Part shown: positions 13,278 through 24,947 of the stretch, piece after piece | How positions within the stretch are numbered: position 1 is the first letter of the stretch | Layout: each line of letters opens with the position of its first letter | Translations under genes and position numbers: made by a program | The notes under the pieces: generated by a model | Database searches by the model: none | What the model was told of the DNA's origin: nothing | Seen by the model: only the letters and a program-made list of their open reading frames with translations | Source of the DNA: Amycolatopsis lurida | Lineage (GTDB): Bacteria > Actinomycetota > Actinomycetes > Mycobacteriales > Pseudonocardiaceae | Length of the DNA stretch: 64,000 nt | Direction of reading: 5' to 3' | Assembly: GCF_900105055.1 (NCBI RefSeq) | Contig: NZ_FNTA01000004.1 | Span: 2,449,501 to 2,513,500 of the forward strand

Positions 13278-13330
13278 GGGGTGAAGGGGACTTTCACCGC
13301 GTCCGATGCGGCGAAAGTCCCCTTCACCCC
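13278..13330. repeat. Long hairpin, family B copy
   Basis: Arms of 18 bp (GGGGTGAAGGGGACTTTC and its complement) enclose a 17-nt loop that has its own small CCGC/GCGG stem. It lies downstream of the module 3 NRPS. Core arm GTGAAGG...CCTTCAC recurs in hairpins at 24929, 27993, 38423 (GAAGG form) and 44015. Confidence 0.85.
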
Positions 13331-13367
13331 CGCTAACCCCAGGCCCCTGGTGTTGCGAAAGCGAAAA

Positions 13368-13419
13368 GGGGTCGTGAGTGGCAAGGACGGTTCTAACCGT
13401 CCTAACCACTCACGACCCC
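13368..13419. repeat. Long hairpin, family A copy 2
   Basis: Two 25-bp arms starting GGGGTCGTGAGTGG pair with only two mismatches around a CT loop. It ends 17 nt downstream of the module 3 NRPS stop codon, so it may end or protect that transcript. Sequence is closely related to the hairpins at 1033, 32770 and 57741. Confidence 0.9.
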
Positions 13420-13436
13420 AATGCGAAAACCGACCC

Positions 13437-16400
13437 CTACACGGTGTCGAACTCCGACTCCAATTCCTCGATCTCGTCCTTCCCCAGGTCGACCAGTTCG
13501 AAGTCGGCGGCGGGTTTCCGCGCCGCGGGGACCTCGTCCGGCTCCTCCCCCAGTTCGACGAACGACGCGAGCCCCGCCGGCGTCCGGTACTCGAAGACCT
13601 CCCGCGCGCCGAAGGTCATCCCCTCACGCCGGGCTCGCGCCGCCAGCTGCATCGAGACGATCGAATCCCCGCCCAGCTCGAAGAAGCTGTCGTCCGCACC
13701 GACTCGCGCCAGGCCGAGCATCTCGGCGAAGAGTTCACACAGCAGCCGCTCGATCTCCGTGACCGGTTCCCTCCCGGCGATGTGCCCGCTGAAATCGGGT
13801 TCCGGCAACGCTTTCCGGTCGACCTTGCCGTTCGCGTTCACCGGCAGCGCGGCCAGCGCCATCACCACCGACGGCACCATGTACTCCGGCAGCAGCCCGG
13901 CGATCCGGTCGCGCAGCCGCACCGGGTCCACCCCGGTGCCGGACACGATGTAGCCGATCAGCCGTCCGTCGCGGACCGCCACCACCGCCTGGTCGACGCC
14001 CGGCTGGTCCGCCAGCACCGCCTCGACCTCGCCCGGTTCCACCCGATAGCCGCGGATCTTGACCTGCGTGTCCGCGCGCCCGGCGAAGACCAGCTCGCCT
14101 TCGTCGTTCCAGTACGCCAGGTCCCCCGTCCGGTACATGCGCTCGCCGGACGCGAAAGGATCGGCGACGAACCGTTCGGCCGTCAACGCGGTCCGCCCGA
14201 GGTAACCGTGCGCGACCCCGGCGCCCGCGATGTACAGGTCGCCCGCGACGCCCGGCGGCAGCGGCCGCAGGAAGACGTCCAGCACGTACAGCCGCCGCCC
14301 CGGATGCGGTTTGCCGATCGGCAGCGTCGAGCCCAGCTCGTCGCCGGGCCGGATCACCTTCCACGACGCGCAGAACGTCGTCTCGGTCGGGCCGTAGGTG
14401 TGCAGGACACGCAGGTCCGGGCACGCCTGCCGCACCCGCTCCACCGCGCCGAGCGGCACCACGTCCCCGCCGGTCTGGAAGTAGCGCAGGCCCGCGAAAC
14501 AGTCCGGTTTCTCCTGCACCAGCGCGCGGAACTGGCCGGCGGTGAAGTTCACCGATGTGAGGCCTCGCGCCGCGTGCGCGGCGAGGGTGTCCGCGTCGAT
14601 CACGCCCGGTCCGGCGAGGATCACCCGCGCGCCCGCCACGAGCGGCACCAGGACCTCGTACAACGCCGGGTCGAAGGTGTGCGGCGCGTGCATCAGCACC
14701 GCGTCACCGGGATGCAGGTCCCACACCTTGTAGCCCAGCAACGCCGCGACGCCGCCGTGCGACACGGCCACGCCCTTCGGCGTTCCGGTCGAGCCGGAGG
14801 TGTACATCACGTACGCCAGATCGTCCGCTCCGACGGGTACCAGCGAGGCCTCACCCTCGACCGGATCGTCCACGAGGATCCGCGGATATCCGGACGGTGT
14901 CGCGGTCCCGGCGCGGCACACCACCGCGGCCGCCGACGAATCCTCCAGCATGAACGTGACCCGCTCGGCCGGGTAGTCCGGATCGATCGGCACGTACACC
15001 GCGCCGGCCTTCCACACCGCGAGCCAGGCCGCCAGCAGCTCCACCGACCGTTCGACCACGACCCCGACCCGGTCGCCACGCCGCACACCCCGCGCCGTCA
15101 GCACCGTCGCGAGTTTGCCGGACCATTCGTCGAGTTCCGCGAACGAATACTCCCGGTCCGCGGCCACGATCGCCGTCGCGTGCGGGGTCCGTGCCACCTG
15201 ACGGCCGAACAACTCCACCGCCGACGACGCGTCGACGATGTCGTCCGTTTCGTTCCAGCGCTCGATCACCAGCGCACGGCCGGCCTCGTCGAGTACGTCC
15301 AACCTGCCGACCGGCGTCCCCGGCGCCGCGATGATCCGCTCCAGCACCAGGGTGAGCCCGTCCAGCGCCGCCTTGGCGACCGAGGCTTCGACGGCGTGAT
15401 ATTGCAGTTCGATCTCGAGGCTTTCACCCGGCATGACACCGAGGGTCATCGCGTACGGCGTCGCCTGGTTGAAGTCGCGCAGAGTCAGGCTGAGCTCGGA
15501 CGGCGATTTGGCCGCCGGGTCGGCATAGTTCTCGAACACCACGATCGTGTCGAAACCCGCTTCGCCCAGCTTCTGGATCTCCGGCAGGCCGAGATGGTGG
15601 TGCGCCATCATCTCCGACTGCCGTCCCTGCAGTTCGGTCAGCATGCGCAGCACCGGCCGGCCGGCGTCCAACCGCACCCGGACAGGCACGGTGTTGATGA
15701 ACAACCCCACGGTCTGCTCCGCGCCGGGCAATTCGGCGGGACGCCCGGAGACCACCGCGCCGAACACGACGTCCTGACGTCGCGCCAGCCTCGCCAGCAC
15801 CAGCGACCACGCGCCCTGCACGAGCGTGTTGAACGTCAACCCGTTGCGGCGGGCGAACTCGGCCAGCGCGGAGGTGAACTCCGGCGAATGACGGACGACC
15901 TCGCTCGACGGCAGTCCGTGCGCCTTCCCGGGCGTCTCCGGAAGCCCGAGCGACGTTCCGTCGGCCCCGTCCAGTTCCGCGCGCCAAGCCGCCTTGGCGG
16001 CCTCCTTGTCCTGCTTTCCCAGCCAGGCGAGGTAATTCCCGTAGGAACCGGGGGCGCGCGCGACGCCACCCGTCGCGTAGACCTCCAGGAGATCCGCCTC
16101 GATGAGCGCCCGCGACCAGCCGTCGATGAGCAGGTGGTGGCTCGTGGTCACCAGGCAGTGCTTGTCCGGGCCTAGCCGGATCAGCATCAGCCGCAGCAAC
16201 GGCGGCCGCGTGAGGTCGAACCGCGTGGAGCGTTCCTTCTCCGCGATCGCGGTCACCTCGGCCAGTGCGTCCACTTCGGACAGATGGGACAGATCGCGTT
16301 CGGCCCACGGCAGCTTGACGTCCCGCGGGATGAGCTGGATCGTCTCGCCGTTCTTCCGCCGCTGGAAGCTCGCCCGCAGCGCGGCGTGTCTCGCGAGGAC

Positions 16401-16586
16401 GGTCTCCCAGGACTTCCGGAACCGTCCCGTGTCCAGGGGTCCGTCGATGATCTGTGTCTGCTGGATGAGATGGATGTCGGGCGCCTCGTCGTCCAAGGAC
16501 GCGTGGTAGAGCATGCCCGCCTGCATCGGGGAAAGCGGCCAGACCTCGGCCAGTGCCGATCCAGAAGTTGTCGTCGAAGTGTTCAC
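13437..16586 (-). CDS. Glycopeptide NRPS, module 3 (C-A-T)
   Basis: A 1049-residue single-module NRPS. Domains are C at about 10-450 (HHLLIDGWS), A at about 455-945 and T at about 950-1020 ([10 protein letters not shown]); there is no E domain, so residue 3 should be L. The A-domain pocket reads DPYNQGTFC, which resembles the 3,5-dihydroxyphenylglycine (Dpg) code DPYxxGTxC. Dpg at position 3 is the mark of ristocetin/teicoplanin-type peptides, not vancomycin-type ones, and a stand-alone module 3 protein fits the same group. The start is the GTG at 16586, which overlaps the stop of the module 1-2 gene as GTGA, so the two are probably translationally coupled. A C-terminal acidic helix ([13 protein letters not shown]) should dock with module 4. 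Confidence 0.93.
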   Translation of the reverse strand: MNTSTTTSGSALAEVWPLSPMQAGMLYHASLDDEAPDIHLIQQTQIIDGPLDTGRFRKSWETVLARHAALRASFQRRKNGETIQLIPRDVKLPWAERDLSHLSEVDALAEVTAIAEKERSTRFDLTRPPLLRLMLIRLGPDKHCLVTTSHHLLIDGWSRALIEADLLEVYATGGVARAPGSYGNYLAWLGKQDKEAAKAAWRAELDGADGTSLGLPETPGKAHGLPSSEVVRHSPEFTSALAEFARRNGLTFNTLVQGAWSLVLARLARRQDVVFGAVVSGRPAELPGAEQTVGLFINTVPVRVRLDAGRPVLRMLTELQGRQSEMMAHHHLGLPEIQKLGEAGFDTIVVFENYADPAAKSPSELSLTLRDFNQATPYAMTLGVMPGESLEIELQYHAVEASVAKAALDGLTLVLERIIAAPGTPVGRLDVLDEAGRALVIERWNETDDIVDASSAVELFGRQVARTPHATAIVAADREYSFAELDEWSGKLATVLTARGVRRGDRVGVVVERSVELLAAWLAVWKAGAVYVPIDPDYPAERVTFMLEDSSAAAVVCRAGTATPSGYPRILVDDPVEGEASLVPVGADDLAYVMYTSGSTGTPKGVAVSHGGVAALLGYKVWDLHPGDAVLMHAPHTFDPALYEVLVPLVAGARVILAGPGVIDADTLAAHAARGLTSVNFTAGQFRALVQEKPDCFAGLRYFQTGGDVVPLGAVERVRQACPDLRVLHTYGPTETTFCASWKVIRPGDELGSTLPIGKPHPGRRLYVLDVFLRPLPPGVAGDLYIAGAGVAHGYLGRTALTAERFVADPFASGERMYRTGDLAYWNDEGELVFAGRADTQVKIRGYRVEPGEVEAVLADQPGVDQAVVAVRDGRLIGYIVSGTGVDPVRLRDRIAGLLPEYMVPSVVMALAALPVNANGKVDRKALPEPDFSGHIAGREPVTEIERLLCELFAEMLGLARVGADDSFFELGGDSIVSMQLAARARREGMTFGAREVFEYRTPAGLASFVELGEEPDEVPAARKPAADFELVDLGKDEIEELESEFDTV

Positions 16587-19500
16587 GATGCCCGGCCTTC
16601 GCTGAGTTCCGCTGCCAATGCTTCGAAGCTCTCGATCTCGTCCTGGTCCAATTCGAGGAGACCGAAATCGGATGCGGTGTGCCCGCCGGCGGCGGGGTCT
16701 TCCGCTTGGGAGGCCAGTCCGGACAACACGGCCAGCAGTTCCTGGACGAGTCGTTCGATTCCGGCGTCGTCGAACACGTCGTCCGACCATTCGAGCAGGA
16801 TGATCAGTTCCGGCCCGTCCGGCAGGTCCTGGACGATCGCGTTGACGTCCAGCGCGTGCGGCAGCCGCATGTCCGCGTCGATCGAGCCGCCGATCTCGCC
16901 GACCTGCTGCCACGCCCGCACATCGCCACTCTCTCCGGCGGCGAACCGGCCGAGGTAGTTGAACCCGATGCTCGCCGACGGCGACGCCGCCAGCACCGGC
17001 TCGGTCTCGGCGTTGAGATGGCGCAGCAATCCGTACCCGAGCCCGTCGCCGGGCACCGCGCGCGACTGTTCCTTGACCGCCTTCAGCAACGTCCCGGCCG
17101 CCGCGTCACCGGCGAGCACCCCGTCCAGGTCAATCCCGGAGACGTCGAGCCGCACCGGATGCGTGCTGGTGAACCAGCCCACCGTCCTCGACAGGTCCAT
17201 TCCCTCGGCGGGATGACGGCCGTGGCCCTCGACGTCCACCAGTACCGACTCCGACGCGCTCCACCGGGCCACCGCTCCCGCGAGCCCGGCCAGCAGGACC
17301 TCGTGCACGCCGCAGTGGAACACCACCGGCGCCCGTCCGGCCAGCACCGACGTCTCAGCCGCAGGCACCGTCCACGACCGCGAGCGCACGGCGCCCGCCG
17401 GTTGCGGCTGGTCCCCTTTCCCGAGGATCGCTTGCCACGCCGGGAGTTCCGCGACCCGCTCGGCGGAGACGGCCCACTCCTCCAGCAGCCCTGCCCAACG
17501 CCGGAAGGACACCGTCACCGGCTCCAGTTCCGGCTCTCGACCGGCGGCCGCGGCCTCGCACGCCGCTCGCAGATCCGCCGCCAGGACGCGCCACGAGACC
17601 CCGTCGACCACGAGATGGTGCGCCACCACGATCAGACGTCCAACCTGGTCCGGTCCGGCGTCCAACCACACAATTTGGACAACCACGCCCGCGGCGGGAT
17701 CCAGCCGTCCCACGGCCTCCCGCGCCGCTGCTGCCTCGTCCAGTTCGCCTTCGACCTTCACCCGAGTAAAGGTCGCGGGAGCGCCACGCTCACCGACCAC
17801 CAGCCGTCCGTCGGCGACCCGTGCCCGCAACATGTCGTGCGTGTCCAACACCGCCGTCAGCCCGGCCGCCAGCGTCTCTTCCGTCAGATCCGCCGGCGCG
17901 CCCAGGACCAGCCACTGCGCGAAGCCCGGCGCCGCCGCGCCGTCCCCGAACAGCCGCATCACCGGCGTCAGCGCGACTTCACCGATGCCGTCGGCGGAAT
18001 CGCGCGATGCCTGCCGCGGCGCCAGCGTCACCAGCTGCGCTAGTCGTTCCGGAGTCCGGTGCTCGAACACCTGCTTCGGAGTCAGCGCGATGCCGTCACG
18101 ACGCGCTCGGGACGCGACCTGCATGGACGAGATCGAATCCCCGCCCAGCTCGAAGAAACTGTCCTCGACCCCGACCCGCGCCAGCCCGAGCACCTCGGCG
18201 AAGACCTCGCACAGGATCCGCTCGGCCTCGGTCGCGGGCTCCCTGCCGACCGTCTTCGACGAGAAATCCGGTTCGGGCAACGCCTTCCGGTCGATCTTCC
18301 CGTGCGCGGTCAGCGGCAGGACATCGAGCACCATCACTGCCGCGGGCACCATGTACGCCGGCATCCGCTCGGCGAGTTCGTTTCGCAGCGCCTCCGGGTC
18401 GACGTCACCCGGCGACACATAGGCCACCAACCGGCCTTCGCGCACCGTCACCGTGGCTTGCGTGACCCGAGGATGGTTGGACAGCGCGAACTCGATCTCG
18501 CGCGGCTCGACCCGGAACCCGCGGATCTTGACCTGGTCGTCGGCCCGGCCGGCCGATACCAGCTCGTCCTCGTCCGTCCAGTAGGCCAGGTCGCCCGTCC
18601 GGTACATGCGCTCACCAGGGACGAACGGATCCGCGACGAACCGCTCCGACGTCAGCGCCGCACGACCCAGATATCCCCGCGCCACACCGATTCCCGCCAG
18701 ATACAGCTCGCCGACGACGCCGCGCGGCAACGGACGCAGGAACGCGTCCAGCAGATAGCCGCGCACCCCGGCGATCGGCCCGCCGAACGGGATCACCTCG
18801 CCGCGCGGCGCCAGCGGCATGCTCACCGTCGCGCAGATCGTGGTTTCGGTGGGCCCGTAGGCGTTGAGCATCCGGCGGTCGGCCGAAAGGCGGTCCACCA
18901 GTCCCGGCGGGCAAAGCTCCCCCGCCGCGGTCACCGTCTCGACCCCGGCCGGGAACAGGTCGACGGTGGCCAGCACCGACGGCGGAGCCTTCACGTGCGT
19001 GACGTCCCACCGCTCCAGCGTGTCGCTCAGCGACGCCTGCGGCGGCAGATCCTCGTCCGGCGGCATCACCAGCGTCGCCCCCGAAAGCAACGCCATCATC
19101 ACCTCGGACACGATGGTGTCGAAGCCGAGCGCCGCGAACTGCAGGACACGGGACGACGACGTCACGGCGAGCCGTTCGATATGCGCCATCGCCAGGTTGC
19201 CCAGGCCCGAGTAGGTGACGATCACGCCCTTCGGGGTTCCGGTCGATCCTGACGTGTAGATCACGTACGCCGCGTCGCGCATCCCGACCGTCGGCAAGAC
19301 CGCCTCCGGGGCCGCCGCCAGGTCGATTCCGTCGAGCACGACGACGCGGTCCGCGAATTCCTCCGGCACCGCGTCGCGCGTCTTTCCCTGACACACCACC
19401 AGCATCGGATCGGCGCTGCCGAAGATCAGCTTCACCCGCTCGGCCGGGTACGCGGGGTCCACCGGGACGAAGACGCCGCCCGAAAGCGACACCCCGAGCA

Positions 19501-22500
19501 TCCCGATCAGCCACCACGCGGACCGCCCGGCCACCAGTCCGACCCGGCGCTCGCGGTCGACGCCCGCCGCGCGGAGGACGGCGGCGAACCTGGTCGCGCG
19601 GTCCCACAGTTCCGCGTAGGTCAGGTCGCCTTCGCCGTCCGTGACGGCCACCGCGTCCGGCCGCTCGGCCGCCATCCGCCCGATCAGCTCCGGCAGCGGC
19701 TCGCCGTCGATCAACGCCGGTTCCCAGCGGGGCAACGGGATCTCGCCCATCCCGGTCCGTCCGACGAGCGCGGACGGATCCTCGACGAGCGCGCCGAGCG
19801 CTCCGGCGAACCAGTCCAGCAGGGAGCCGGCGACGGCCTCGTCGATCTGGCCGCGCCAGTAGGCGAGCTGGATCCGGAACTCCTCGCCCGGGATCACCCC
19901 GACCGTCACCGGGTAGTGCGTTCCTTCGACCGTGCCCAGATACGAGAACTGGTCGGCGAAGTCCCGCGGGTAGTTCTCGAACACCAGCAGCGTGTCGAAC
20001 ATCGCGCCGGGTCCGGCCGTCTTCTGGATCTCCGTCAGGCCCAGATGCTGATGCGGCATCAGCTCGACCTGACGCCGTTGCAGGCCGGTGAGCATGTCCA
20101 CAACGGACTGTCCGCCGTCCAGCGAGACCCGCACGGGGATCGTGTTCATCATCAGCCCCGGCATCGACTCGACGCCGGGGAGTTCGGCGGGACGGCAGGC
20201 GACCGTGGTGCCGAACACGACGTCGGTCCGCCGCGCGAGCCGCGCCAGTACCAGCGCCCACGCGCCCTGCACCACCGTGTTGAGCGTCAGGCCGTGGTCG
20301 CGGGCGAAACCCGTGAGCCGGGTGTACAGCTCCGGCGCGAGATGGGTGACGCGGTAGTCGTAGTCCGTCGCCGTGTCCGACTTGGCGACCAGCGCGGGCA
20401 CATCGATATCCGACAGCTCCGCCTGCCAGGCCGCGCGCGCCGCGTCCTTGTCCTGTCTGTCCAGCCACGCCAGATAGTGGCGGTACGAAGCGGCCGTCCG
20501 GTCCGGGAAACCACCTGACGTATACGCCTCGGACACCTCGTTGAGGATCACCGCCACCGACCAGCCGTCGGTCAGGATGTGGTGGTTCACCACCAGCAAC
20601 CGGTGCCGGTCCTCGGCGACCGTGATCAGCACGAGCCGGAACAACGGCGCCTTGGCGAGGTCGAACCGGTCCCGCTGTTCCGCCGCGGACAGCGCCTTGA
20701 CGGCCTCGTCGACATCGCTCGCGCCGGTCAAGTCGACCTCGCGCCACGGCAATTCGACGCGACCGGCGACGGCCTGCACCGCCTTGCCCGACGCGAGCCG
20801 GTGGAAGGTCAGCCGGAGTTCGGGGTGCCGGGCGAAAACCGCCTCCCAGACCGACCGCAGCCTGGCCACGTCCAGCGGTCCGGTCAGCTCGACGATCCAC
20901 TGGGTCTGGTAGATGTCGGGACCCTGGTCGTCGAGGGTCGTCTGGAAGAGCAGCCCCGCCTGAAGCGGCGCCAGCGGCCAGACGTCGACGGCGTCCGGGA
21001 CCGCGGCCGCCAGTTCCGTCTCGTCTTCCGCGGTCAACTCGACCAGGGGACCGTCGAAGGGCCGATCGGCCGGGGCGATGCCCGCCACCGCGGCGAGCCG
21101 CGCGGGCGTCCGCTCCCCGAAGATCTGCGAAGGCGTCACCAGCAGGCCGGCCTTCGCCGCACGGGCCGCGACGCGCACCGCGAGGATCGAATCCCCGCCC
21201 AGTTCGAAGAAGCCGTCATCGACACCCGCCCGGTCGATGCCGAGCACTTCGGCGAACAGTCCACAAAGGACACGCTCCGCCTCGGTGACGGGTTCGCGCC
21301 CGTCGGTCTTCGCGGTGAAGTCGGGCGCGGGCAACGCCGCCCGGTCCACCTTGCCGTTGCCGGTCAACGGCAAGGTGGCCACCGCCAGCACCACGGCCGG
21401 GACCAGATAGTCGGGCAGGACCGCTTGAAGCCGCTCGCGAACGAGCGCGGGCTCCACGTCCGCCACCACGTAACCGATCAGGCGGCCGTCGATCGGCACC
21501 ACGACGGCCTCGTGGACGTCGGGCTGCGCGGTCATCGCGGCTTCGACCTCACCGGGTTCGATCCGGAACCCGCGGATCTTCACCTGGTCGTCGACGCGGC
21601 CCGCGAAGAGCAGTTCGCCGTCCGGTGTCCACTTCGCGAGGTCACCGGTGCGGTACATCCTCTTGCCCGGCGCGAACGGATCCGCGACGAACCGCCCGGC
21701 CGTCAGCCCGGGCCGGTCGAGGTAGCCGTCGGCCAGCCCGGCGCCGGACAGGTACAGCTCGCCGACCACGTCCGGGGCGACCGGCCGCAGCGAGTCGTCC
21801 AGCACCCAGGCCTGCCGCCCGGACAGCGGACGCCCGATCGGCAGGACCGCCACCGGATCGTCCTCCGGTTCAAGCACGTGCCACGTGGCGCACAGCGTCG
21901 TTTCCGTCGGCCCGTACAGATGCCGGATCCGCGCGCCGGGCGCGGCGTGGCGCACCCGGTCCACCGCGTGCGCGGGCACCAGGTCCCCGCCGGTCAGGAT
22001 CTCGCGCAGCCCCGCGAACGACTCCGGTGCTTCCTCCGCCACCGCACGGAAACTGCCCGCGGTGAGATGCGCCCGCGTCACCCCGCCCGCGACCGCCTCC
22101 CGCAGCCGTCGGGCGTCCACCGGCCCCGGCGCGGCGATCACCACCCTGGCACCCGACACGAGCGGCACCCAGATTTCGCACAGCGACGCGTCGAAGGAAT
22201 GCGGCGCGTGCATGAGGACCGCGTCGTCGGGTTCCATCGCCCAGCCGGGATCGCCCACCAGTTCCGCGACGCTGGAATGCGGGACGGCGACACCCTTCGG
22301 CTTGCCCGTGGAGCCGGACGTGTACATCACGTACGCCAGGTCTTCCGGGCTCGCCGGAGCGACCGCGACGTCGCCCGCGTCGTCCGTCACGACGATCGAC
22401 TCGGTCCCTTCCGGGACGCTGTCGCGCGTCTCGGCCGAGCACAGCACCAGGGACGCGCCCGAATCCGCGACCATGAACGCCACCCGCGGCGCGGGATACG

Positions 22501-22771
22501 AGGCGTCCACCGGCACGTACGCCGCGCCCGCCTTCCAGACGGCGAGCAGCGCCACCAGCAGATCCGCCGAGCGGTCGAGCATCACCGCGACCCGGCGGGC
22601 ACCCCGGGCGGCCAACCGGCCGGACAGCCTGCCCGCGAGCTCGTCGAGCTCGCGGTAGGTCAGGATCCGGTCCCCGTCGGCCACGGCCACCGCGCCGGGG
22701 GCCCGGCCCACCTGCCTGGCGAAGAGATCGAGCACCGTCGGTGCGGCCTGCGCTGCGGAACTCATCGTCAT
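16583..22771 (-). CDS. Glycopeptide NRPS, modules 1-2 (A-T-C-A-T-E)
   Basis: This 2062-residue protein starts the heptapeptide. It opens directly with an A domain, as an initiating module does: A1 about 10-510, T1 about 520-595, C2 about 615-1055 (HHILTDGWS), A2 about 1060-1540, T2 about 1550-1625, E2 about 1630-2030 ([10 protein letters not shown]). A1 pocket residues DACHLGLLC match the Hpg type; A2 residues DTSKTAAIC fit a tyrosine or beta-hydroxytyrosine type. Module 1 has no E domain between T1 and C2. The tail ([13 protein letters not shown]) matches the linkers found between E and C domains inside the modules 4-6 protein. The ATG overlaps the exporter gene's stop as ATGA, with GGAGG just upstream inside that gene, so translation is coupled to the exporter. 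Confidence 0.95.
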   Translation of the reverse strand: MTMSSAAQAAPTVLDLFARQVGRAPGAVAVADGDRILTYRELDELAGRLSGRLAARGARRVAVMLDRSADLLVALLAVWKAGAAYVPVDASYPAPRVAFMVADSGASLVLCSAETRDSVPEGTESIVVTDDAGDVAVAPASPEDLAYVMYTSGSTGKPKGVAVPHSSVAELVGDPGWAMEPDDAVLMHAPHSFDASLCEIWVPLVSGARVVIAAPGPVDARRLREAVAGGVTRAHLTAGSFRAVAEEAPESFAGLREILTGGDLVPAHAVDRVRHAAPGARIRHLYGPTETTLCATWHVLEPEDDPVAVLPIGRPLSGRQAWVLDDSLRPVAPDVVGELYLSGAGLADGYLDRPGLTAGRFVADPFAPGKRMYRTGDLAKWTPDGELLFAGRVDDQVKIRGFRIEPGEVEAAMTAQPDVHEAVVVPIDGRLIGYVVADVEPALVRERLQAVLPDYLVPAVVLAVATLPLTGNGKVDRAALPAPDFTAKTDGREPVTEAERVLCGLFAEVLGIDRAGVDDGFFELGGDSILAVRVAARAAKAGLLVTPSQIFGERTPARLAAVAGIAPADRPFDGPLVELTAEDETELAAAVPDAVDVWPLAPLQAGLLFQTTLDDQGPDIYQTQWIVELTGPLDVARLRSVWEAVFARHPELRLTFHRLASGKAVQAVAGRVELPWREVDLTGASDVDEAVKALSAAEQRDRFDLAKAPLFRLVLITVAEDRHRLLVVNHHILTDGWSVAVILNEVSEAYTSGGFPDRTAASYRHYLAWLDRQDKDAARAAWQAELSDIDVPALVAKSDTATDYDYRVTHLAPELYTRLTGFARDHGLTLNTVVQGAWALVLARLARRTDVVFGTTVACRPAELPGVESMPGLMMNTIPVRVSLDGGQSVVDMLTGLQRRQVELMPHQHLGLTEIQKTAGPGAMFDTLLVFENYPRDFADQFSYLGTVEGTHYPVTVGVIPGEEFRIQLAYWRGQIDEAVAGSLLDWFAGALGALVEDPSALVGRTGMGEIPLPRWEPALIDGEPLPELIGRMAAERPDAVAVTDGEGDLTYAELWDRATRFAAVLRAAGVDRERRVGLVAGRSAWWLIGMLGVSLSGGVFVPVDPAYPAERVKLIFGSADPMLVVCQGKTRDAVPEEFADRVVVLDGIDLAAAPEAVLPTVGMRDAAYVIYTSGSTGTPKGVIVTYSGLGNLAMAHIERLAVTSSSRVLQFAALGFDTIVSEVMMALLSGATLVMPPDEDLPPQASLSDTLERWDVTHVKAPPSVLATVDLFPAGVETVTAAGELCPPGLVDRLSADRRMLNAYGPTETTICATVSMPLAPRGEVIPFGGPIAGVRGYLLDAFLRPLPRGVVGELYLAGIGVARGYLGRAALTSERFVADPFVPGERMYRTGDLAYWTDEDELVSAGRADDQVKIRGFRVEPREIEFALSNHPRVTQATVTVREGRLVAYVSPGDVDPEALRNELAERMPAYMVPAAVMVLDVLPLTAHGKIDRKALPEPDFSSKTVGREPATEAERILCEVFAEVLGLARVGVEDSFFELGGDSISSMQVASRARRDGIALTPKQVFEHRTPERLAQLVTLAPRQASRDSADGIGEVALTPVMRLFGDGAAAPGFAQWLVLGAPADLTEETLAAGLTAVLDTHDMLRARVADGRLVVGERGAPATFTRVKVEGELDEAAAAREAVGRLDPAAGVVVQIVWLDAGPDQVGRLIVVAHHLVVDGVSWRVLAADLRAACEAAAAGREPELEPVTVSFRRWAGLLEEWAVSAERVAELPAWQAILGKGDQPQPAGAVRSRSWTVPAAETSVLAGRAPVVFHCGVHEVLLAGLAGAVARWSASESVLVDVEGHGRHPAEGMDLSRTVGWFTSTHPVRLDVSGIDLDGVLAGDAAAGTLLKAVKEQSRAVPGDGLGYGLLRHLNAETEPVLAASPSASIGFNYLGRFAAGESGDVRAWQQVGEIGGSIDADMRLPHALDVNAIVQDLPDGPELIILLEWSDDVFDDAGIERLVQELLAVLSGLASQAEDPAAGGHTASDFGLLELDQDEIESFEALAAELSEGRAS

Positions 22772-24714
22772 CCTCCGTAGACCACGGTGTCCAGCGGCTC
22801 TTCGTCGAACTCGTCTTCCTCGGGTTCCGGCTTGGGCGCGTTGTTCTCCGGCCTGGCGAACTGCGTGTGGTAGAGCTCCGAATACAGCCCGCCCCGCGCC
22901 AGCAACTCGTCGTGCGTCCCGCGTTCACGGACCGTTCCGCCGTCGATCACGAGGATCTGGTCGGCCTCGCGGATCGTGGACAACCGGTGCGCGATCACCA
23001 GCGACGTCCGGTCGCGCAAGGCGGTCTTGAGCGCCCGTTGGACGGCGGCCTCCGACTCGGAGTCCAGATGGGCGGTGGCCTCGTCCAGCACGACGACCGT
23101 GGGCGCCTTCAGCAGCAACCGGGCGATGGCCAGGCGCTGCTTCTCCCCGCCGGACATGCGGTACCCGCGGTCGCCGGTGACGGTGTCGAACCCGCGGGGC
23201 AGCGTCTGGATCAGCTCCCAGATCTGGGCCCCCTTGCACGCTTCGACCAGCTCCTCCTCGGTGGCGGCCGGGCGGGCGTAGAGCAGGTTCTCCCGGATCG
23301 TGTCGTGGAAGAGGTAGGCGTCCTGGCTGACCACCCCGACCGTGCCGCGGATCGAGTCGAAGGACAGGTCGCGCAGATCGTGCCCGTCGAAGCGGACCGC
23401 GCCGGCGTTCGGGTCGTACAGCCGGGAGACCAGGTGCGTGATGGTGCTCTTCCCCGCGCCCGACGGGCCGACGAGCGCGGTGAGGGTCCCCGAGGGCGCC
23501 TCGAAGCTGATGCCGCGCAGAACGTCCGCCGTCTTGTCCCCGTTCTCCCGCTTGGTCCGCAGGTGTTCGAGCGAAGCCAGCGAGACCTCGTCCGCGGTGG
23601 GATAGCGGAACACCACGTCGTCGAACTCGATCCCCGGCGCCTTGCTCTTCTCGAGTTCCTTGGCGTCGGGGCGTTCCTGGATCAGCGGCTTGAGGTCGAG
23701 CAGCTCGAAGATCCGAGCGAAGCTCACCACCACGGTCTGCGCGGTCTCCTGCAGCCCGGACAGCTGGGTGATCGGCCCGAACAGCCGCCCGAGCAGGGTG
23801 GCGATGGCGATGAGCGTCCCGAGCTGGAACGCCCCCTCGATCACGAGGCCGCCGCCGACCCCGTAGACGACCGCCGTGGCCACCGAGGCCATCAGCGCCA
23901 TCATGACGAAGGACATCCGGGCCCAGATGGAGATGCTCACGCCGATGTTGCGGATCTTCCCGGCGCGCTTGCGGTAATCGGCCATCTCCTCGTCCGGGCG
24001 GCCGAAGAGCTTCGAGAGCATCGCGCCCTGGACGTTGAACCGCTCGTGGAGGAGCCCGCCGAGCCCGGCGTTCGTCTCCATCAGCGTTCCGGTGCGGCGC
24101 TGGATGATCCTCCCCACCCAGATCCAGGGGAGGACGAACAGCGGGACCAGCACCAGCGTGACCACGGCGACCAGCCACGACAGGTAGAACAGCTCGACCA
24201 GCACGAGCAGGACGGTGACCACACTGGTGGCCGCCATCAGCAGATGACCGAACGCCTGTTGCGCCATGATGAGTTCGGTGTGCAGCCTGCCGACCAGCAC
24301 CCCGGTCTGGGTGCGGGTGAAGAACGCGATCGGCAGCCGCCGGACGTGATCGAGGGCCTGCACCCGGAGGTCGTAGGTGACCCCCTCGCCGATCTTCGCG
24401 GAGACGTAGGCGGACAACAGCGACAGCAGCGCGCCCGCCACGGCGAGGCCGGCCGTCAGGACCGCCATCAGGATGACGACCCCGAAGTCGTTCTTGAGGA
24501 TGCCGCCGTCGATGAGCTCCTTCATCAGCAAGGGAGTCGCGACGACGACGAACGCCTCCATCGCGGCGATGAGGACGAAGATCGCCACCTTGCCGACGTG
24601 GGGACGGAAATACGCGAGGACTCTGCGCACCGTCCCCGGACGGACCCGGTTCGACCAGGGATCGGGGTCGTCATCGCTCTTGGGCGACGCCCCGAAGCGC
24701 AACATTACTTCCAT
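22768..24714 (-). CDS. ABC exporter of the glycopeptide cluster (fused membrane/ATPase half-transporter)
   Basis: A 648-residue type I ABC exporter half-unit, expected to homodimerise and export the finished glycopeptide, like Tba in the balhimycin cluster. The membrane domain lies at about 30-340 with six predicted spans. The ATPase domain has Walker A (GPSGAGKST), signature ([13 protein letters not shown]), Walker B (VVVLDEAT) and the switch His (IAHRLST). I chose the ATG at 24714 because the reading frame further upstream (to 24819) has no family-like sequence; a GAGGG lies about 10 nt upstream. An ATG 9 nt further in is also possible. The stop overlaps the NRPS start. Confidence 0.9.
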   Translation of the reverse strand: MEVMLRFGASPKSDDDPDPWSNRVRPGTVRRVLAYFRPHVGKVAIFVLIAAMEAFVVVATPLLMKELIDGGILKNDFGVVILMAVLTAGLAVAGALLSLLSAYVSAKIGEGVTYDLRVQALDHVRRLPIAFFTRTQTGVLVGRLHTELIMAQQAFGHLLMAATSVVTVLLVLVELFYLSWLVAVVTLVLVPLFVLPWIWVGRIIQRRTGTLMETNAGLGGLLHERFNVQGAMLSKLFGRPDEEMADYRKRAGKIRNIGVSISIWARMSFVMMALMASVATAVVYGVGGGLVIEGAFQLGTLIAIATLLGRLFGPITQLSGLQETAQTVVVSFARIFELLDLKPLIQERPDAKELEKSKAPGIEFDDVVFRYPTADEVSLASLEHLRTKRENGDKTADVLRGISFEAPSGTLTALVGPSGAGKSTITHLVSRLYDPNAGAVRFDGHDLRDLSFDSIRGTVGVVSQDAYLFHDTIRENLLYARPAATEEELVEACKGAQIWELIQTLPRGFDTVTGDRGYRMSGGEKQRLAIARLLLKAPTVVVLDEATAHLDSESEAAVQRALKTALRDRTSLVIAHRLSTIREADQILVIDGGTVRERGTHDELLARGGLYSELYHTQFARPENNAPKPEPEEDEFDEEPLDTVVYGG

Positions 24715-24844
24715 TTGGGCATCCCTCTCACGCACGAAGTCGGCAAGCTCAATCGTGCTGAATCGTGTCGATGTCCACGAGTGGCCCCCGGCGAACATCT
24801 CCGTCTCGTTCGTCCACAAAGGACGTTGTCCACCCGGTGGCCGT

Positions 24845-24867
24845 GTCGCGAAAGTGGCTTTCGCGAC
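24845..24867. repeat. Perfect 10-bp-arm hairpin upstream of the ABC exporter
   Basis: GTCGCGAAAG-TGG-CTTTCGCGAC is a perfect hairpin in the 228-bp space between the dehydrogenase stop (24943) and the exporter start (24714). It may be a terminator remnant or a regulatory hairpin; there is no T-tract on the minus strand. Confidence 0.7.
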
Positions 24868-24928
24868 CCCGCCACCTGCTCCCTCACGACCGACGTGGGC
24901 CGAAGGGGCCCATCACCGCATCAGACGC

Positions 24929-24947
24929 GGTGAAGGACGCCTTCACC
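24929..24947. terminator. GGTGAAGG hairpin over the dehydrogenase stop codon
   Basis: GGTGAAGG-ACG-CCTTCACC forms a perfect 8-bp stem. The TGA stop of the prephenate dehydrogenase (24943-24945) lies in its right arm. The arm sequence is the same core as the family B hairpins elsewhere in the window. Confidence 0.6.

Larger units (their letters stand above)
13063..13436. other. Intergenic space between NRPS module 3 and modules 4-6 genes
   Basis: These 374 bp hold no gene. They contain two long hairpins (13278-13330 and 13368-13419) and, nearer the downstream NRPS start, two related dyads: GACATGTC at 13147-13154 and GGACA-ACA-TGTCC at 13188-13200. The space is in contrast to the overlapping junctions upstream, so the modules 4-6 gene may have its own promoter here. 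I see no convincing -35/-10 pair. Confidence 0.6.

Noticed and set aside
12903..16175. A long plus-strand frame over NRPS module 3
   Set aside because: Same kind of shadow; it crosses two hairpins and has no ribosome site or recognisable motif.
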